A stretch of 64,000 bases of DNA from Jaenimonas drosophilae (taxonomy: Eukaryota; Euglenozoa; Kinetoplastea; Trypanosomatida; Trypanosomatidae): contig JASAON010001623.1 in the NCBI GenBank assembly GCA_030849065.1, positions 45,446 to 109,445 on the forward strand, in the 5' to 3' direction. Below, one piece after another: positions 50,072-58,662 of the stretch. A model generated the notes under the pieces. It did not search any database. It saw nothing but the letters and a program-made list of their open reading frames with translations, and was not told the DNA's origin. Every line of letters starts with the position of its first letter. The stretch's first letter is position 1. Position numbers and translations under genes: made by a program.

Positions 50072-52987
50072 TCATCTATCTAACCCATGTGTAAGTGGAG
50101 GTGGCAGTACCTCCTGCTCTTGTTGCTGCCATGTGTCGAGGTGATGGCGAAGACCACCGGCGGCACTCGCTGCTCGGATGGCGTGAAGGGAGGAGGACCC
50201 GCTCCGTGAGCGACTCCTCCACCTTACCGACGAGGAGGCGTCGGAGGTGACCCCGCCCGCCCCGCTGGACGACGTTCCAGATGTACCACGAAGTGTAGCA
50301 TCCTTGTGCTCCCCACCCACCGGAGCAGGAAGGTTGACGCTGGGTCGGAGGTGAAGGCCCGACAGCTGTGGGCTCTTCATCTTGGTGGTGGTGGTGGCGG
50401 TGTTCTCCGGCTGCTGTTCCTGATGGGATCTCTGCAGCGCATGGTACTTGGCAACCAGGGCGTTGGTCTGGATCGATGGAGGCGCAGTCGGTACCGGTGA
50501 CGCCAGCGAGTGGAGTGAGGATGGGCTGAGCGCCGCCAACACCTCATCACGGTGGCCATCCACCGGACGCATGCGATTGGGACTGGGCGTCCATAGGCCA
50601 ACCTCCACCGTGTTCCGTGGCTCGTCACCGCTGCGGGAGCTGCTCCGTGCATCCCTCGACCGCCCCAGCCTACTGCTGCTTGCCTCACGGGAGTGTGCCT
50701 GCTCCAAGGCAGAACGCGCCGTGGAGAGTTCTCTGGTCAGGCGCGATATTTCGTGGGATTGGGCATCGTACTCGCGCACTGCATCGGAGCGGGTGCGCTG
50801 GAGGTCCTCCTCCAGACGCTGAAGGCGCTCCATGAAGACCCTCCGCTGTGCCTGCTGGGTGGCATCCGCACCAGCACGCGTTTGCTGAAGAATACGCTGT
50901 AGCTCCCCCACGCACTCCTCCTTCTCCTTCCGCAGTCGTGCCTCCAAGGCGGGAAGTGCGTCCAGATCAGGGGCGGCGGGTGAGGACGTCGCAGCAGAGG
51001 TTGGCGGGTTGGCTTCGGCCGCCGCCGTGGTACGGCGCCACTGCTGTCGATCCTCCTCCAAGTGGGCGATGCGCTCCATCATGGATTGCTTTTCACGCTC
51101 CATCGTAAGGACTTGTTCCTGCAGCAGACGTACTTGATCTCCCTGGCCCCCAATCAGCTCATTGCGATCTGCCCGGACCACCTCCAGTTCCGCCTGCAGC
51201 TCCGCTACCCTCACGGCCTGCCTCGCCTCCACGTCCCGCTGTACCGCGAGCATCAATTGGTCGGTGAGCTCGGAGGCGTAGGAGGCCGCGCCATCTGCTG
51301 CAGCCGCGAGATCTCCCGACACCATCGGCAATTTATTCAACACCCGCTGAAGCCACTCCGCAGTGGTGTCTGTTCGTGGCGTGGCTGCGGGAGATGCTGT
51401 CGCGGGAGCAGGAGTAGCCTGCGACTCTAACTCCGCCACACGCCTCTCAAGCGCCTCACACCGCCCACGCCACATCTCCGTCTGGCCCTTGTCCTCCGCC
51501 CGTAGCTCCTCGAGCTCCGCCCTCGTGCACAGGAGCTGTTCCTCCCTGCCCAACAGGGTTGTCTCCAAGTCCTCACAACGAATGGTCTGGTCACGGAGGG
51601 TCTGCTGAAGGCGCTGAGCCGTTTGCTGATGTTCCTGAGCCTTTCTGGCCAAGGACTGCATGGCGACCTTTGCCTCTGCCCAGGCAGGCGATGGACCAGG
51701 GCTCCCACCCCGCCGTGATGGTGGAGGGGGTGGTGGCGTTCCTTGGAGCTCCTCCCGTGGTGTGGGTCTGTCGGCGGCCACGGGAACATCACTCAGGCCG
51801 CGTTGTATAGAGGCGGCGTCCGGTGCCAGTGCCGCTGCGTAGTGGCCGGTTCCGGGGGCAAAGAGTGCGCGCGGAGACGGACCGGCAAGTGGGGTACGAG
51901 CGACTCCACTCACAGCAGGTGATACCGTCTCGGAGGGCAGCAGGGTGGAAAGATTGCGGATGGAATTTGGAGATACGCTACGCAACATGAGCTCCTCACC
52001 CTCATCACCTTCACCTTCATCGTTGTCACCCCCCTGCACACCCCAGTACTCACGTGGGCACGACGGAGGCACGGCATCCAAGGAGGGGGCCACCCCCATG
52101 GTGTTAATGAGGGCGGTCTTGGCGGAATGAATCCAGGAAGAGCGGCGCCGCATTGGGCGATCCGTGAGCGACGGCCGACGAACAGCTGCGGGGTATGTTG
52201 ATGCCCATTCAGCCGCAGCCAGCCCCTCTTCTCGCCAATGCTGAGGTCGCCGCTGTTCCCCATCTTCCATCCTTGGCACCCCGTTGGTCTGGTTGGCCAG
52301 AAGCTGGCATACGTACTTCTCCAACTGCACGCAACGTCTCCGCCATCGAAGTGCATCCTGCTCGCAGTACCCTCGCCCCTCCTCCTCCAACAGACGATTG
52401 AGTGAACAGCAGGCTTCGCCAACAGTTTCACTCTTTGTGGGGGCGTTGGATTCGCTTGTTGTTGTTGTTGTTGTTGGTTGGGTAAAGAACACGGGATAGG
52501 TCGGCGGAGCCTCCGGGAGCTGCTGCGCCGTCTCTCGCATCCACTGTGGCAGCTCACCCGTTGACAGGAGCACCTCCGGTACTCGCCACGTCGATGGTGG
52601 TGGTGCCTTCCAATCAGAGCCCGACGCCGCAGCAAACGTTTCACTGAAGGGAGTGGCGGAACGCTTCTTCTTGGTCGAATGCTGCTGCTGCTGGTCCTCT
52701 GGAGACGTGATGGGAGAGGTCCCTACCTCTTCCGTGGCAGCTCGTGGCCGCTGCTGTTGAAAGGACGAAGCGGCATCTCCATGAACCGCACCAACAACAT
52801 AGGTTTGGGGTGGATTCAGCAGTGGAGTAGCGCGGGTGAAGTTTCTCTGCTGAAGCATGTGTGGACCGTCCGTTGTGTAGGTTGTGTCCGTCGTCGTACC
52901 GCTGCTGGCGGTGTNCGTGGAGGATGGAACAGGAGCGGCGCGGAGTCGCTCCACCACCGTGGATGGCCTCAGGTTACTGGAGTGCAT
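50072..52987 (-). CDS. Coiled-coil protein of unknown function
   Basis: This 971-residue protein has no recognised enzyme domain. A long coiled coil covers about 420-790, rich in Glu, Arg, Gln and Leu with heptad spacing, broken by a short Pro/Ala-rich linker. The flanks are Ser/Pro/Thr-rich and probably disordered. Cytoskeletal or flagellar coiled-coil proteins of this type are common in trypanosomatids; the role here is unknown. One base is ambiguous (N at 52915), making residue 25 unknown. The frame continues upstream beyond an in-frame TAG at 52990-52988, directly before the ATG; that upstream segment is 49 residues from an ATG at 53137. A pyrimidine tract and first AG (53131-53130) place the mRNA start after that ATG, so the start at 52987 is preferred. 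Confidence 0.72.
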   Translation of the reverse strand: MHSSNLRPSTVVERLRAAPVPSSTXTASSGTTTDTTYTTDGPHMLQQRNFTRATPLLNPPQTYVVGAVHGDAASSFQQQRPRAATEEVGTSPITSPEDQQQQHSTKKKRSATPFSETFAAASGSDWKAPPPSTWRVPEVLLSTGELPQWMRETAQQLPEAPPTYPVFFTQPTTTTTTSESNAPTKSETVGEACCSLNRLLEEEGRGYCEQDALRWRRRCVQLEKYVCQLLANQTNGVPRMEDGEQRRPQHWREEGLAAAEWASTYPAAVRRPSLTDRPMRRRSSWIHSAKTALINTMGVAPSLDAVPPSCPREYWGVQGGDNDEGEGDEGEELMLRSVSPNSIRNLSTLLPSETVSPAVSGVARTPLAGPSPRALFAPGTGHYAAALAPDAASIQRGLSDVPVAADRPTPREELQGTPPPPPPSRRGGSPGPSPAWAEAKVAMQSLARKAQEHQQTAQRLQQTLRDQTIRCEDLETTLLGREEQLLCTRAELEELRAEDKGQTEMWRGRCEALERRVAELESQATPAPATASPAATPRTDTTAEWLQRVLNKLPMVSGDLAAAADGAASYASELTDQLMLAVQRDVEARQAVRVAELQAELEVVRADRNELIGGQGDQVRLLQEQVLTMEREKQSMMERIAHLEEDRQQWRRTTAAAEANPPTSAATSSPAAPDLDALPALEARLRKEKEECVGELQRILQQTRAGADATQQAQRRVFMERLQRLEEDLQRTRSDAVREYDAQSHEISRLTRELSTARSALEQAHSREASSSRLGRSRDARSSSRSGDEPRNTVEVGLWTPSPNRMRPVDGHRDEVLAALSPSSLHSLASPVPTAPPSIQTNALVAKYHALQRSHQEQQPENTATTTTKMKSPQLSGLHLRPSVNLPAPVGGEHKDATLRGTSGTSSSGAGGVTSDASSSVRWRSRSRSGSSSLHAIRAASAAGGLRHHLDTWQQQEQEVLPPPLTHGLDR

Positions 52988-53744
52988 CTAGCCAGTATAG
53001 CCCGCTGCCACACCCACCTCAATAAAGAGGTTCAGCACCTGATCAATGGTTGGTTGAAGGCTGGGACGATCCTCAGCGCCTCCCTCCCCTTGTGCTTGTT
53101 GTGGACAAGCAAGACCCCTCTTGGTCTTCCTATCCATGTACAGTTGAGACAGAGGTAAAAAAAAAGGGAAAAGAAGGGACAGAATGCAGAACAAGAGTAG
53201 TACAGACACATCATCACTAGCTGGCACTTCATGGTGCCCCAAACGAGTGTCTGTGAAGCACTCTGAAGAGGGAGGGTGGTATGTGGTATGTGTCGGTGGC
53301 CGCCACCAAAAGATGTCGATGGTGGCGACGCACAGCCTGCTTTCGGTAACACAAAAACACGCACGCACGCGTTCACATCGCTACCCTAACTTGTTCCTAC
53401 TACAGCCTACCCCCCTCATCCACCCACACGTGTGGATGGAGAGGGGTGAGTTCCTCTCCTCCCCTTCCCAATAAAACAACAGTCATGGCCTTTTCCACGG
53501 GGCGAGGAATAGAGTGCAAGAAACTCTCTCCATTCCCTGCGTCGCATCCTTCATTCAACACCCGATGTCCGTCACAGCTAACACTTCTGGTACTTCAGGT
53601 TCTAGTTAGGCTCTGCTAAGTTCACCAACCAAGAGCATACCAACCTGCGGAACAGACCTAGCGTGTGTATGTGCGCTGCGGCCACAGCCGCCATGCGGCG
53701 GTGTTGTTGTCAGCAGCACGAGAAGTGGAGAGGGTACCATCTCT
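52988..53744. other. Intergenic region with in-frame upstream reading segment
   Basis: About 760 bases. Positions 52988-53137 form a 49-codon frame in phase with the downstream coiled-coil gene and separated from it by a single TAG. Further right lie a poly-A/poly-T tract (53157-53166) and GC-rich inverted sequence near 53680-53702. Unlike the intergenic regions left of 50 kb there are no long GT or TTG runs. No other gene seen. Confidence 0.5.
53130..53180 (-). promoter_or_regulatory. Candidate trans-splice acceptor for the coiled-coil gene
   Basis: On the minus strand, pyrimidine-rich sequence (CCCTTCTTTTCCC, then a T-run, then ACCTCTGTCTC) is followed by its first AG at 53131-53130, within ATGGATAG. 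The site would remove the upstream ATG at 53137 from the mRNA and leave a 5' UTR of about 142 bases before the ATG at 52987. Confidence 0.4.
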
Positions 53745-54353
53745 TTAGCTCACGCGGGCATTAAGACCTACCGGAGCAAGGGTAGGCTTCGGGTAGTTGA
53801 GGCTAGTGCTGTCGGCATTCTCAGCCAGCCAGTGCTTCCGCTGCGACTGAATCTCCAGCTCTCGATGACGAACAGCCAGCATACCAGCCTTTCTGCGCCA
53901 CCACGCGAAGTTCTCGTAGAAGAAGCGGTCCTCTAAGTGGAAGTCCTCCGTCTGGCCGCCATTCGACCACGGAGCCCCGATTGGAGCATTAGCGTAGGGC
54001 CAAAAGCGCACTCCCGTTTGGTCCATGAGACAGCTACGCCACTCCCACTCCTCGTCACGGCAAAAGTACACCGCACGCGCTGGCTCTGTCATGTGGCACT
54101 TGAGCAGCGTCGCAGATTGTTGTGGGCAGAGCCGGAAGGATGCCTCACTTGCCTGCATAAAGCCCGTCACGGTGGCTACATCCTCGTCCACACACTTGAG
54201 TGGGTTAGCACGCCAGTGATAGCAATCACGAGAGTTCTCTACCTTTTCCTGCAGGGACGGCAGGGCCTGGAACAGGGGGGCAAGTGCGCGTAGTACCGGG
54301 GCTGGAATGCCATCACGGAAGATGCCCTCCAAGGGCTGCTCAAACTGCTCCAT
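53745..54353 (-). CDS. Triple CX9C protein, probably mitochondrial intermembrane space (NDUFA8-like?)
   Basis: This 202-residue protein shows three CX9C motifs: C44-X9-C54, C76-X9-C86 and C98-X9-C108, the hallmark of CHCH proteins oxidised in the mitochondrial intermembrane space. Several such motifs in a row occur in complex I subunit NDUFA8/PGIV, which has four, so an NDUFA8-like respiratory subunit is one option; a cytochrome oxidase subunit or other CHCH assembly factor is another. The N terminus (about 10-40) is a predicted helix, and the C-terminal 90 residues are Trp/Phe/Tyr-rich (FWPY, FFYENFAWWRRK) with no membrane helix. The open frame reaches 54437, but the extension is hydrophobic and unlike the family; ATG 54353 is chosen, with a pyrimidine tract directly upstream. 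Confidence 0.72.
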   Translation of the reverse strand: MEQFEQPLEGIFRDGIPAPVLRALAPLFQALPSLQEKVENSRDCYHWRANPLKCVDEDVATVTGFMQASEASFRLCPQQSATLLKCHMTEPARAVYFCRDEEWEWRSCLMDQTGVRFWPYANAPIGAPWSNGGQTEDFHLEDRFFYENFAWWRRKAGMLAVRHRELEIQSQRKHWLAENADSTSLNYPKPTLAPVGLNARVS

Positions 54354-54909
54354 AGTCCTCCGTGTTGAAGAGGGAATACGAAAAAAGCTAAACGTAAAGA
54401 AGAATTTCCTAAAGTGTGATTGGTTCTCACCCACCAACTACACGCACGCAACCCGGTGGACTACGGTAACTATGTGGTGTGGATAGGAGTGGATCCTTGT
54501 TGAGTGGGTGGCAGGCTTTGCTTAATCACCACACACAGCTGTAGCACAGTCAAGGAAGAAGAAAAAAGGAAGAACAAGTTTTATGTGCCAGAGTACCTGC
54601 AGTCCAATCCATGACTGATAAACTGTACCACACTAGGGGCAAGAAAGAAAGCATCACAGAGAACTACGTCGATACTCCATTAGGAGACCCCCACAGCGGT
54701 GGGACGAGAGAGTGAAGAATGGAGCGAGCTGAATCTGACGGTCGACGGGAGCCGCAGGAGTCAGCGCTGTCAAACAGGTTTTGGGGGGGAAGAAGTCGTT
54801 GGAAAGAAAGCGCGTTCCCATCTACTCTCTACTTCAGGTCCGACAGAGAACGCCGGCCCACCACCATCCACTTCATGGTGACTTGTCCAACATTTCCCCT
54901 AACAGAAGA
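54354..54909. other. Intergenic region
   Basis: A 556-base gap, mixed sequence with few repeats. A purine-rich tract (54550-54578) reads as a pyrimidine tract on the sense strand. No gene recognised; the plus-strand frames near 54700-55030 are not supported. Confidence 0.5.
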
Positions 54910-55245
54910 TCAAAACTGCCCATTTGTTCGGAGTGGAGCAGATGAGTCATCGGCCGGAACAATCAATACCTCCGCGTCTCCCGCCCGGCTTCGCAGTGCA
55001 GCGTTGGTGGCGTCGTTCCGCCTGAAGTAGATTCTGGCTACGACAGAGATCAGAAGCGTGGCAGCATAGATGATTGCACCGTTGTAGCACGATTTTGCCT
55101 TTGCGTCAAGGTCCCATCCCGCCTCTACTGCCTGAATGCTGAAGGAAATTGCTCGGCTAGAAAACATTCGACCAAACAGGAGTAGCTGCACAATCCCGAG
55201 CACGGAGAACACGGCACAGCAGGTCGCAAAGCTATCGTATGCCAT
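54910..55245 (-). CDS. Small membrane protein with two transmembrane helices
   Basis: This 111-residue protein has hydrophobic helices at about 8-27 and 56-74, separated by a loop of about 28 residues containing a Gly-Trp-Asp segment, and a polar C-terminal tail ending in NGQF. The second helix is followed by a basic pair (YFRRND), suggesting a cytosolic tail by the positive-inside rule. Size and layout are reminiscent of VMA21-type V-ATPase assembly proteins, but the conserved residues are too few for me to claim that. Kinetoplastid genes of this size are easily missed; support is the ATG start, the TM pattern and the position in the array with a gap on both sides. Confidence 0.55.
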   Translation of the reverse strand: MAYDSFATCCAVFSVLGIVQLLLFGRMFSSRAISFSIQAVEAGWDLDAKAKSCYNGAIIYAATLLISVVARIYFRRNDATNAALRSRAGDAEVLIVPADDSSAPLRTNGQF

Positions 55246-57221
55246 TGCTCAACCTTTGATGAAAATGGATGATCGTCTATTAGTATTGCCCGTTTGACGT
55301 TTTGGCAAATAATCGTATGTGATGCGTCACAGCTTACTACTCGAACGTAGATATGACCTGACGTCAGTCAATGCCAAACTCCTCCTCGTAGGTAGTATAG
55401 GGGGGAAAGTCCAACTCTGTGGGCCAGTGCAACGAAGAGACAGAAGAAGAAAAGCGACGGAAGCAGCGAAAAACACCACTACACTGCAGTGAGGGTGCTA
55501 TCGGGTTTCCCTTTGAGCTTATGGTCGTATTGCTCTATACAGTGAGTGAAGTCCAGAAGATGAAACAGGAGGAGACGACGTGCTGAGGAGATGTGGTGAA
55601 TCGCAAACAAGCACTTGAGAACACGAGGAGGCCAGCCGCCATCCCGCCACCTACACCTCGGCAATCATTTTCAGCTTGCCTCGCCTAGGTGAGTGCGTAG
55701 GGGGGGGGGTAACATCATGTAGATGGTATTGGAAAGGTCGTAGATCACACTTCACGGTAGCACATGGGTCGCAGAGACAGAAGAAGGGAAGATTGAGGAA
55801 ACACGAAAAAAGAAGAAAACGACTCTCGGACCACACCAGCTACTTAAACCTCAATAGGACCTGGAACTATCCAACATCCCACTCCTCTCTCAGCCTCTCG
55901 CTGGAGGAGACATCTGTGTGGTGGGAGAGAGAAGAAGCACCATCCCCAGCTCAGCACGCACACACACAGGCTTGGGAACGTACGCCCTCACTCACCACTG
56001 CTCTCCCACTGAAGAGCGAGTATTACAAGAGGAAAAGGAGGGCATGAGATCCATTAGCATCTCCTTTCTGGGGCGCTTCTTTCCCACCAAGAAAGAACAA
56101 CATAAATGAGACCAAACGACCAAAAGCAAAACAAAATCATATATATGACAAGGCAGCTGGTTGAGCAACAGGCGGGGGTCATGAAAGGAACTCACAGGAG
56201 GAGGAAGGAGATAGGCAGGGAGGGAGAAGGGTGGTAGTAGTCTTCTGTGGTGGACGCAACGCGTTGACCTTCCCGTCGAATCGCACCGAGCCCCCCCCCC
56301 CCCAATACAGCCATGGTGGAGAGATGGATGGAAGGGGGGATGGTATGGATATGATGAGTCTCTGCCAGAAGTGTCAGACGCGTGTTTTCTTTTTCTTCTC
56401 TGTCCTCCTCAAAGCCCTTGTTGAAAGAGGGGGTATCCTCTCCTTTCCTGCATTCTCCCCCAATTACCACGCAACGGCACAACCTCCAGAATATGCCCCC
56501 ACACGTGTATGTATCAGACCCCTCAACGCAAGAGGTCGGGGAGGTGGTGCCAAATGTGCGTGTAACGTGATTCCTTCAGCAGCAGAAGAAAGCTTCGACT
56601 CTGGCCTTCTTCCTCCGTTTTCGCCCCCCGGGAGACATAGGAACGTATTACTTGTTCGGGGGAAAGCGGGGTGGTGATGATTCCGGACTGCTGCCTCGGA
56701 GGTACTTCGCCACAACTTGAAAAGCAGATAAAGAGTTCATGCCTGCATGGTCTGTGGAAAGTGTCCTCATACGACCATCTGTCTTACCCCACCCACCCCC
56801 TACAGCCGCGCCGTATACCTAGAGTCTTCGCTCACGCACCCCCCGAAAGAACGGCATTCTCTGGGCTGTTTCTGACAACGGTGAGCTTTTGCGAATGCGT
56901 CTTCTTCGTGTACTGTGTCGATGTATCCCGGAGACTAGCTGAGAATAGTCACAACCACGCACCGCTACTCACAGCACATACGCATGATCACTGGTACAAC
57001 CCGCAAGAGATCACTAGTCAGTTCAGCGGTACACACGTTGATGCCGCCACAGCTTGGCGGAATGGTCGTCAAGGGGTAGGGATATGGAGTACTTCTCGGG
57101 CCTCCCCCTCCTCCAAAAATCAAGGTCCCATTTTCAGACGGACACAAGAAATTCAGTGAGCAACAAGACAGAGAACTTGGAGCGCCTCCACTACATCACA
57201 ACCACGACACCCATATCCATC
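55246..57221. other. 2.0-kb intergenic region, low in microsatellites
   Basis: No gene recognised. It has a G-run near 55700-55709, a C-run at 56291-56303, purine-rich blocks near 55440-55470, 55790-55815 and 56200-56230, but very few GT or TTG repeats. The largest open frames (56671-57159 plus and 56192-56482 minus) have no domain-like sequence. A gap this long between two expressed-looking genes could hide a non-coding RNA gene or a degenerate gene, but I see no tRNA-like box or open frame to support it. Confidence 0.5.
56291..56303. repeat. Poly-C run
   Basis: Thirteen consecutive C on the plus strand in the long gap right of 55.2 kb; a site where read errors are likely. Confidence 0.8.
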
Positions 57222-58301
57222 TTACTTGCCTTGGTTGATGGTGGGCATGTGGAGCAGCGTGGAGATGGGAGCACGGCACACAGGGCAGACAGGCTTGTGT
57301 TTGAGCAGCTGTTCTCCACATTCTTTACACATACACATGTGACGGCAGGGCATGACTGCAGTATCCTTGAGGTTGGTGAGGCAGATCACGCATAGGCCAT
57401 CTTCGTCCTCCTCTCCCTCGTGTGGGGCAATGGTTGAGCCTACCATCACTTCGTTGCCCTCACCAGCTGCCGCACCGTCGTTGTCCGCGCCGTAGAGGTT
57501 CTCCACGACATAAGCATTTCCACCCGCCGTGACCGTCTGGCTAATCACACGGCGCTTTGGGTTCTCACACAAGTCCACTGCGGTATGTTCCGTGTGCTCC
57601 ACCACACACTCCTCGCCTTCGTTGTTGTTGCCACGTCCAGATGCAGGGGCATCCGCTCCCTCTCGCTTTCGGAGCTCAGTTGTGCGGTATCGCAGAACAA
57701 TCACGCAAGGCATCTGTTTGGCGTAGTGCTTGTTGTAAGACTTCTCTCTCTCCTCGAGTTTGCTGACGTCTAGCTTAATGCTGATCTTCCTGTTATCCTG
57801 CTGCCCATCAATGGGAATACGACTGGGTTCTATCTTGGGCTTGTTGGGCATGTAAAACACCTTACCCTTCGAGACGAACTCCTTCACTCCGGTATGGATC
57901 TCATACGTCAGGGACGGACAGATGCTGGTGATAAAGAAGGTCAGCAGTTGTGTCTTAGGGGCATAGGTTACGGTGGAGGCCTCGATTGTCGCTAGCATCT
58001 TCACCATTTGGCCCTCCTGCACACCACGGTCGTTGTTGTCGTTGCGGTTGGTGTTGGCGTTGTTCTGGGCTGGAGGGCGTTGTGGTTGCTGGGGTGGGGC
58101 CGGTGCATTACCACCGCCTGCCTGAGCTCCCGACGGCTGCTGCTGCTGCTGCTGACGCTGGTTGTTGCTAGTGTTGTATTGGCTGGCTAAGTGGTTTGGC
58201 ATGGTGGAGGGGGCGTTGCGTCCGGGGCGTGCCGCACCACCGCCGGCAGCGGGGCGCGAGGCGTTCTCTGCCCCACGAGGGGCGCTGCTCTTATTTCCCA
58301 T
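57222..58301 (-). CDS. N-myristoylated RING-HC E3 ubiquitin ligase, MGRN1/LOG2 type
   Basis: The 359-residue protein starts MGNKSSAPR, an N-myristoylation signal, so it is probably membrane-attached. Residues 1-95 are low complexity with a Gln run. Residues about 100-270 match the MGRN1/RNF157/LOG2 family domain that precedes the RING (for example FFITSICPS and the NKHYAKQMPCVIVLRY stretch). The RING-HC at 304-342 has C304-X2-C307, C319-x-H321, C325-X2-C328 and C339-X2-C342, with the PCRHMCMCKEC core typical of MGRN1. Family members ubiquitinate membrane-protein cargo or regulate its trafficking. The tail ends in NQGK. The start is the first ATG. Substrates are unknown. Confidence 0.86.
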   Translation of the reverse strand: MGNKSSAPRGAENASRPAAGGGAARPGRNAPSTMPNHLASQYNTSNNQRQQQQQQPSGAQAGGGNAPAPPQQPQRPPAQNNANTNRNDNNDRGVQEGQMVKMLATIEASTVTYAPKTQLLTFFITSICPSLTYEIHTGVKEFVSKGKVFYMPNKPKIEPSRIPIDGQQDNRKISIKLDVSKLEEREKSYNKHYAKQMPCVIVLRYRTTELRKREGADAPASGRGNNNEGEECVVEHTEHTAVDLCENPKRRVISQTVTAGGNAYVVENLYGADNDGAAAGEGNEVMVGSTIAPHEGEEDEDGLCVICLTNLKDTAVMPCRHMCMCKECGEQLLKHKPVCPVCRAPISTLLHMPTINQGK

Positions 58302-58662
58302 GGGTCAGTCGTGCGCCACAGAAAGAGGGAGTGTTTGGGGGGGTGAACAGGGTTGGCGGAAGTAACCAAGTTCAACGGCAAAAAAAAAAGTGGAGCCTAA
58401 ATGCGCAGTAATGAAGGATCTCTAACTCTGGCTAGATGGCGTTCCTATCGAAAGAAGTAAAAAAAAAGGAAAAAAAAACAGTAAGTGGTAAAATGAGAAG
58501 CATAGGTTGAGTGGTGGGGAATACAGCTCGAAGTCATGGCGTTGTGTCGGTGAAGGCTCATTTGCGTCGGGTGAAGAAGCGGAAAGTAGACGCCAGCCAA
58601 CCTCAAAATCGGCTGGATGTCGATTTCCTACTCACGATTGGAGGTCATGGCAACCGTCCACA
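58302..58662. other. Intergenic region
   Basis: A 361-base gap with A-runs near 58380-58389 and 58461-58479. No gene seen. Confidence 0.5.

Noticed and set aside
52988..53137. 49-codon upstream frame as a separate gene
   Set aside because: It is in phase with the coiled-coil frame; its ATG is predicted to be removed by trans-splicing. Kept as a finding because of the nearby ambiguous base.
56671..57159. 162-codon plus-strand open frame in the 2-kb gap
   Set aside because: No domain, no acceptor signal on the plus strand and opposite orientation to all other genes.
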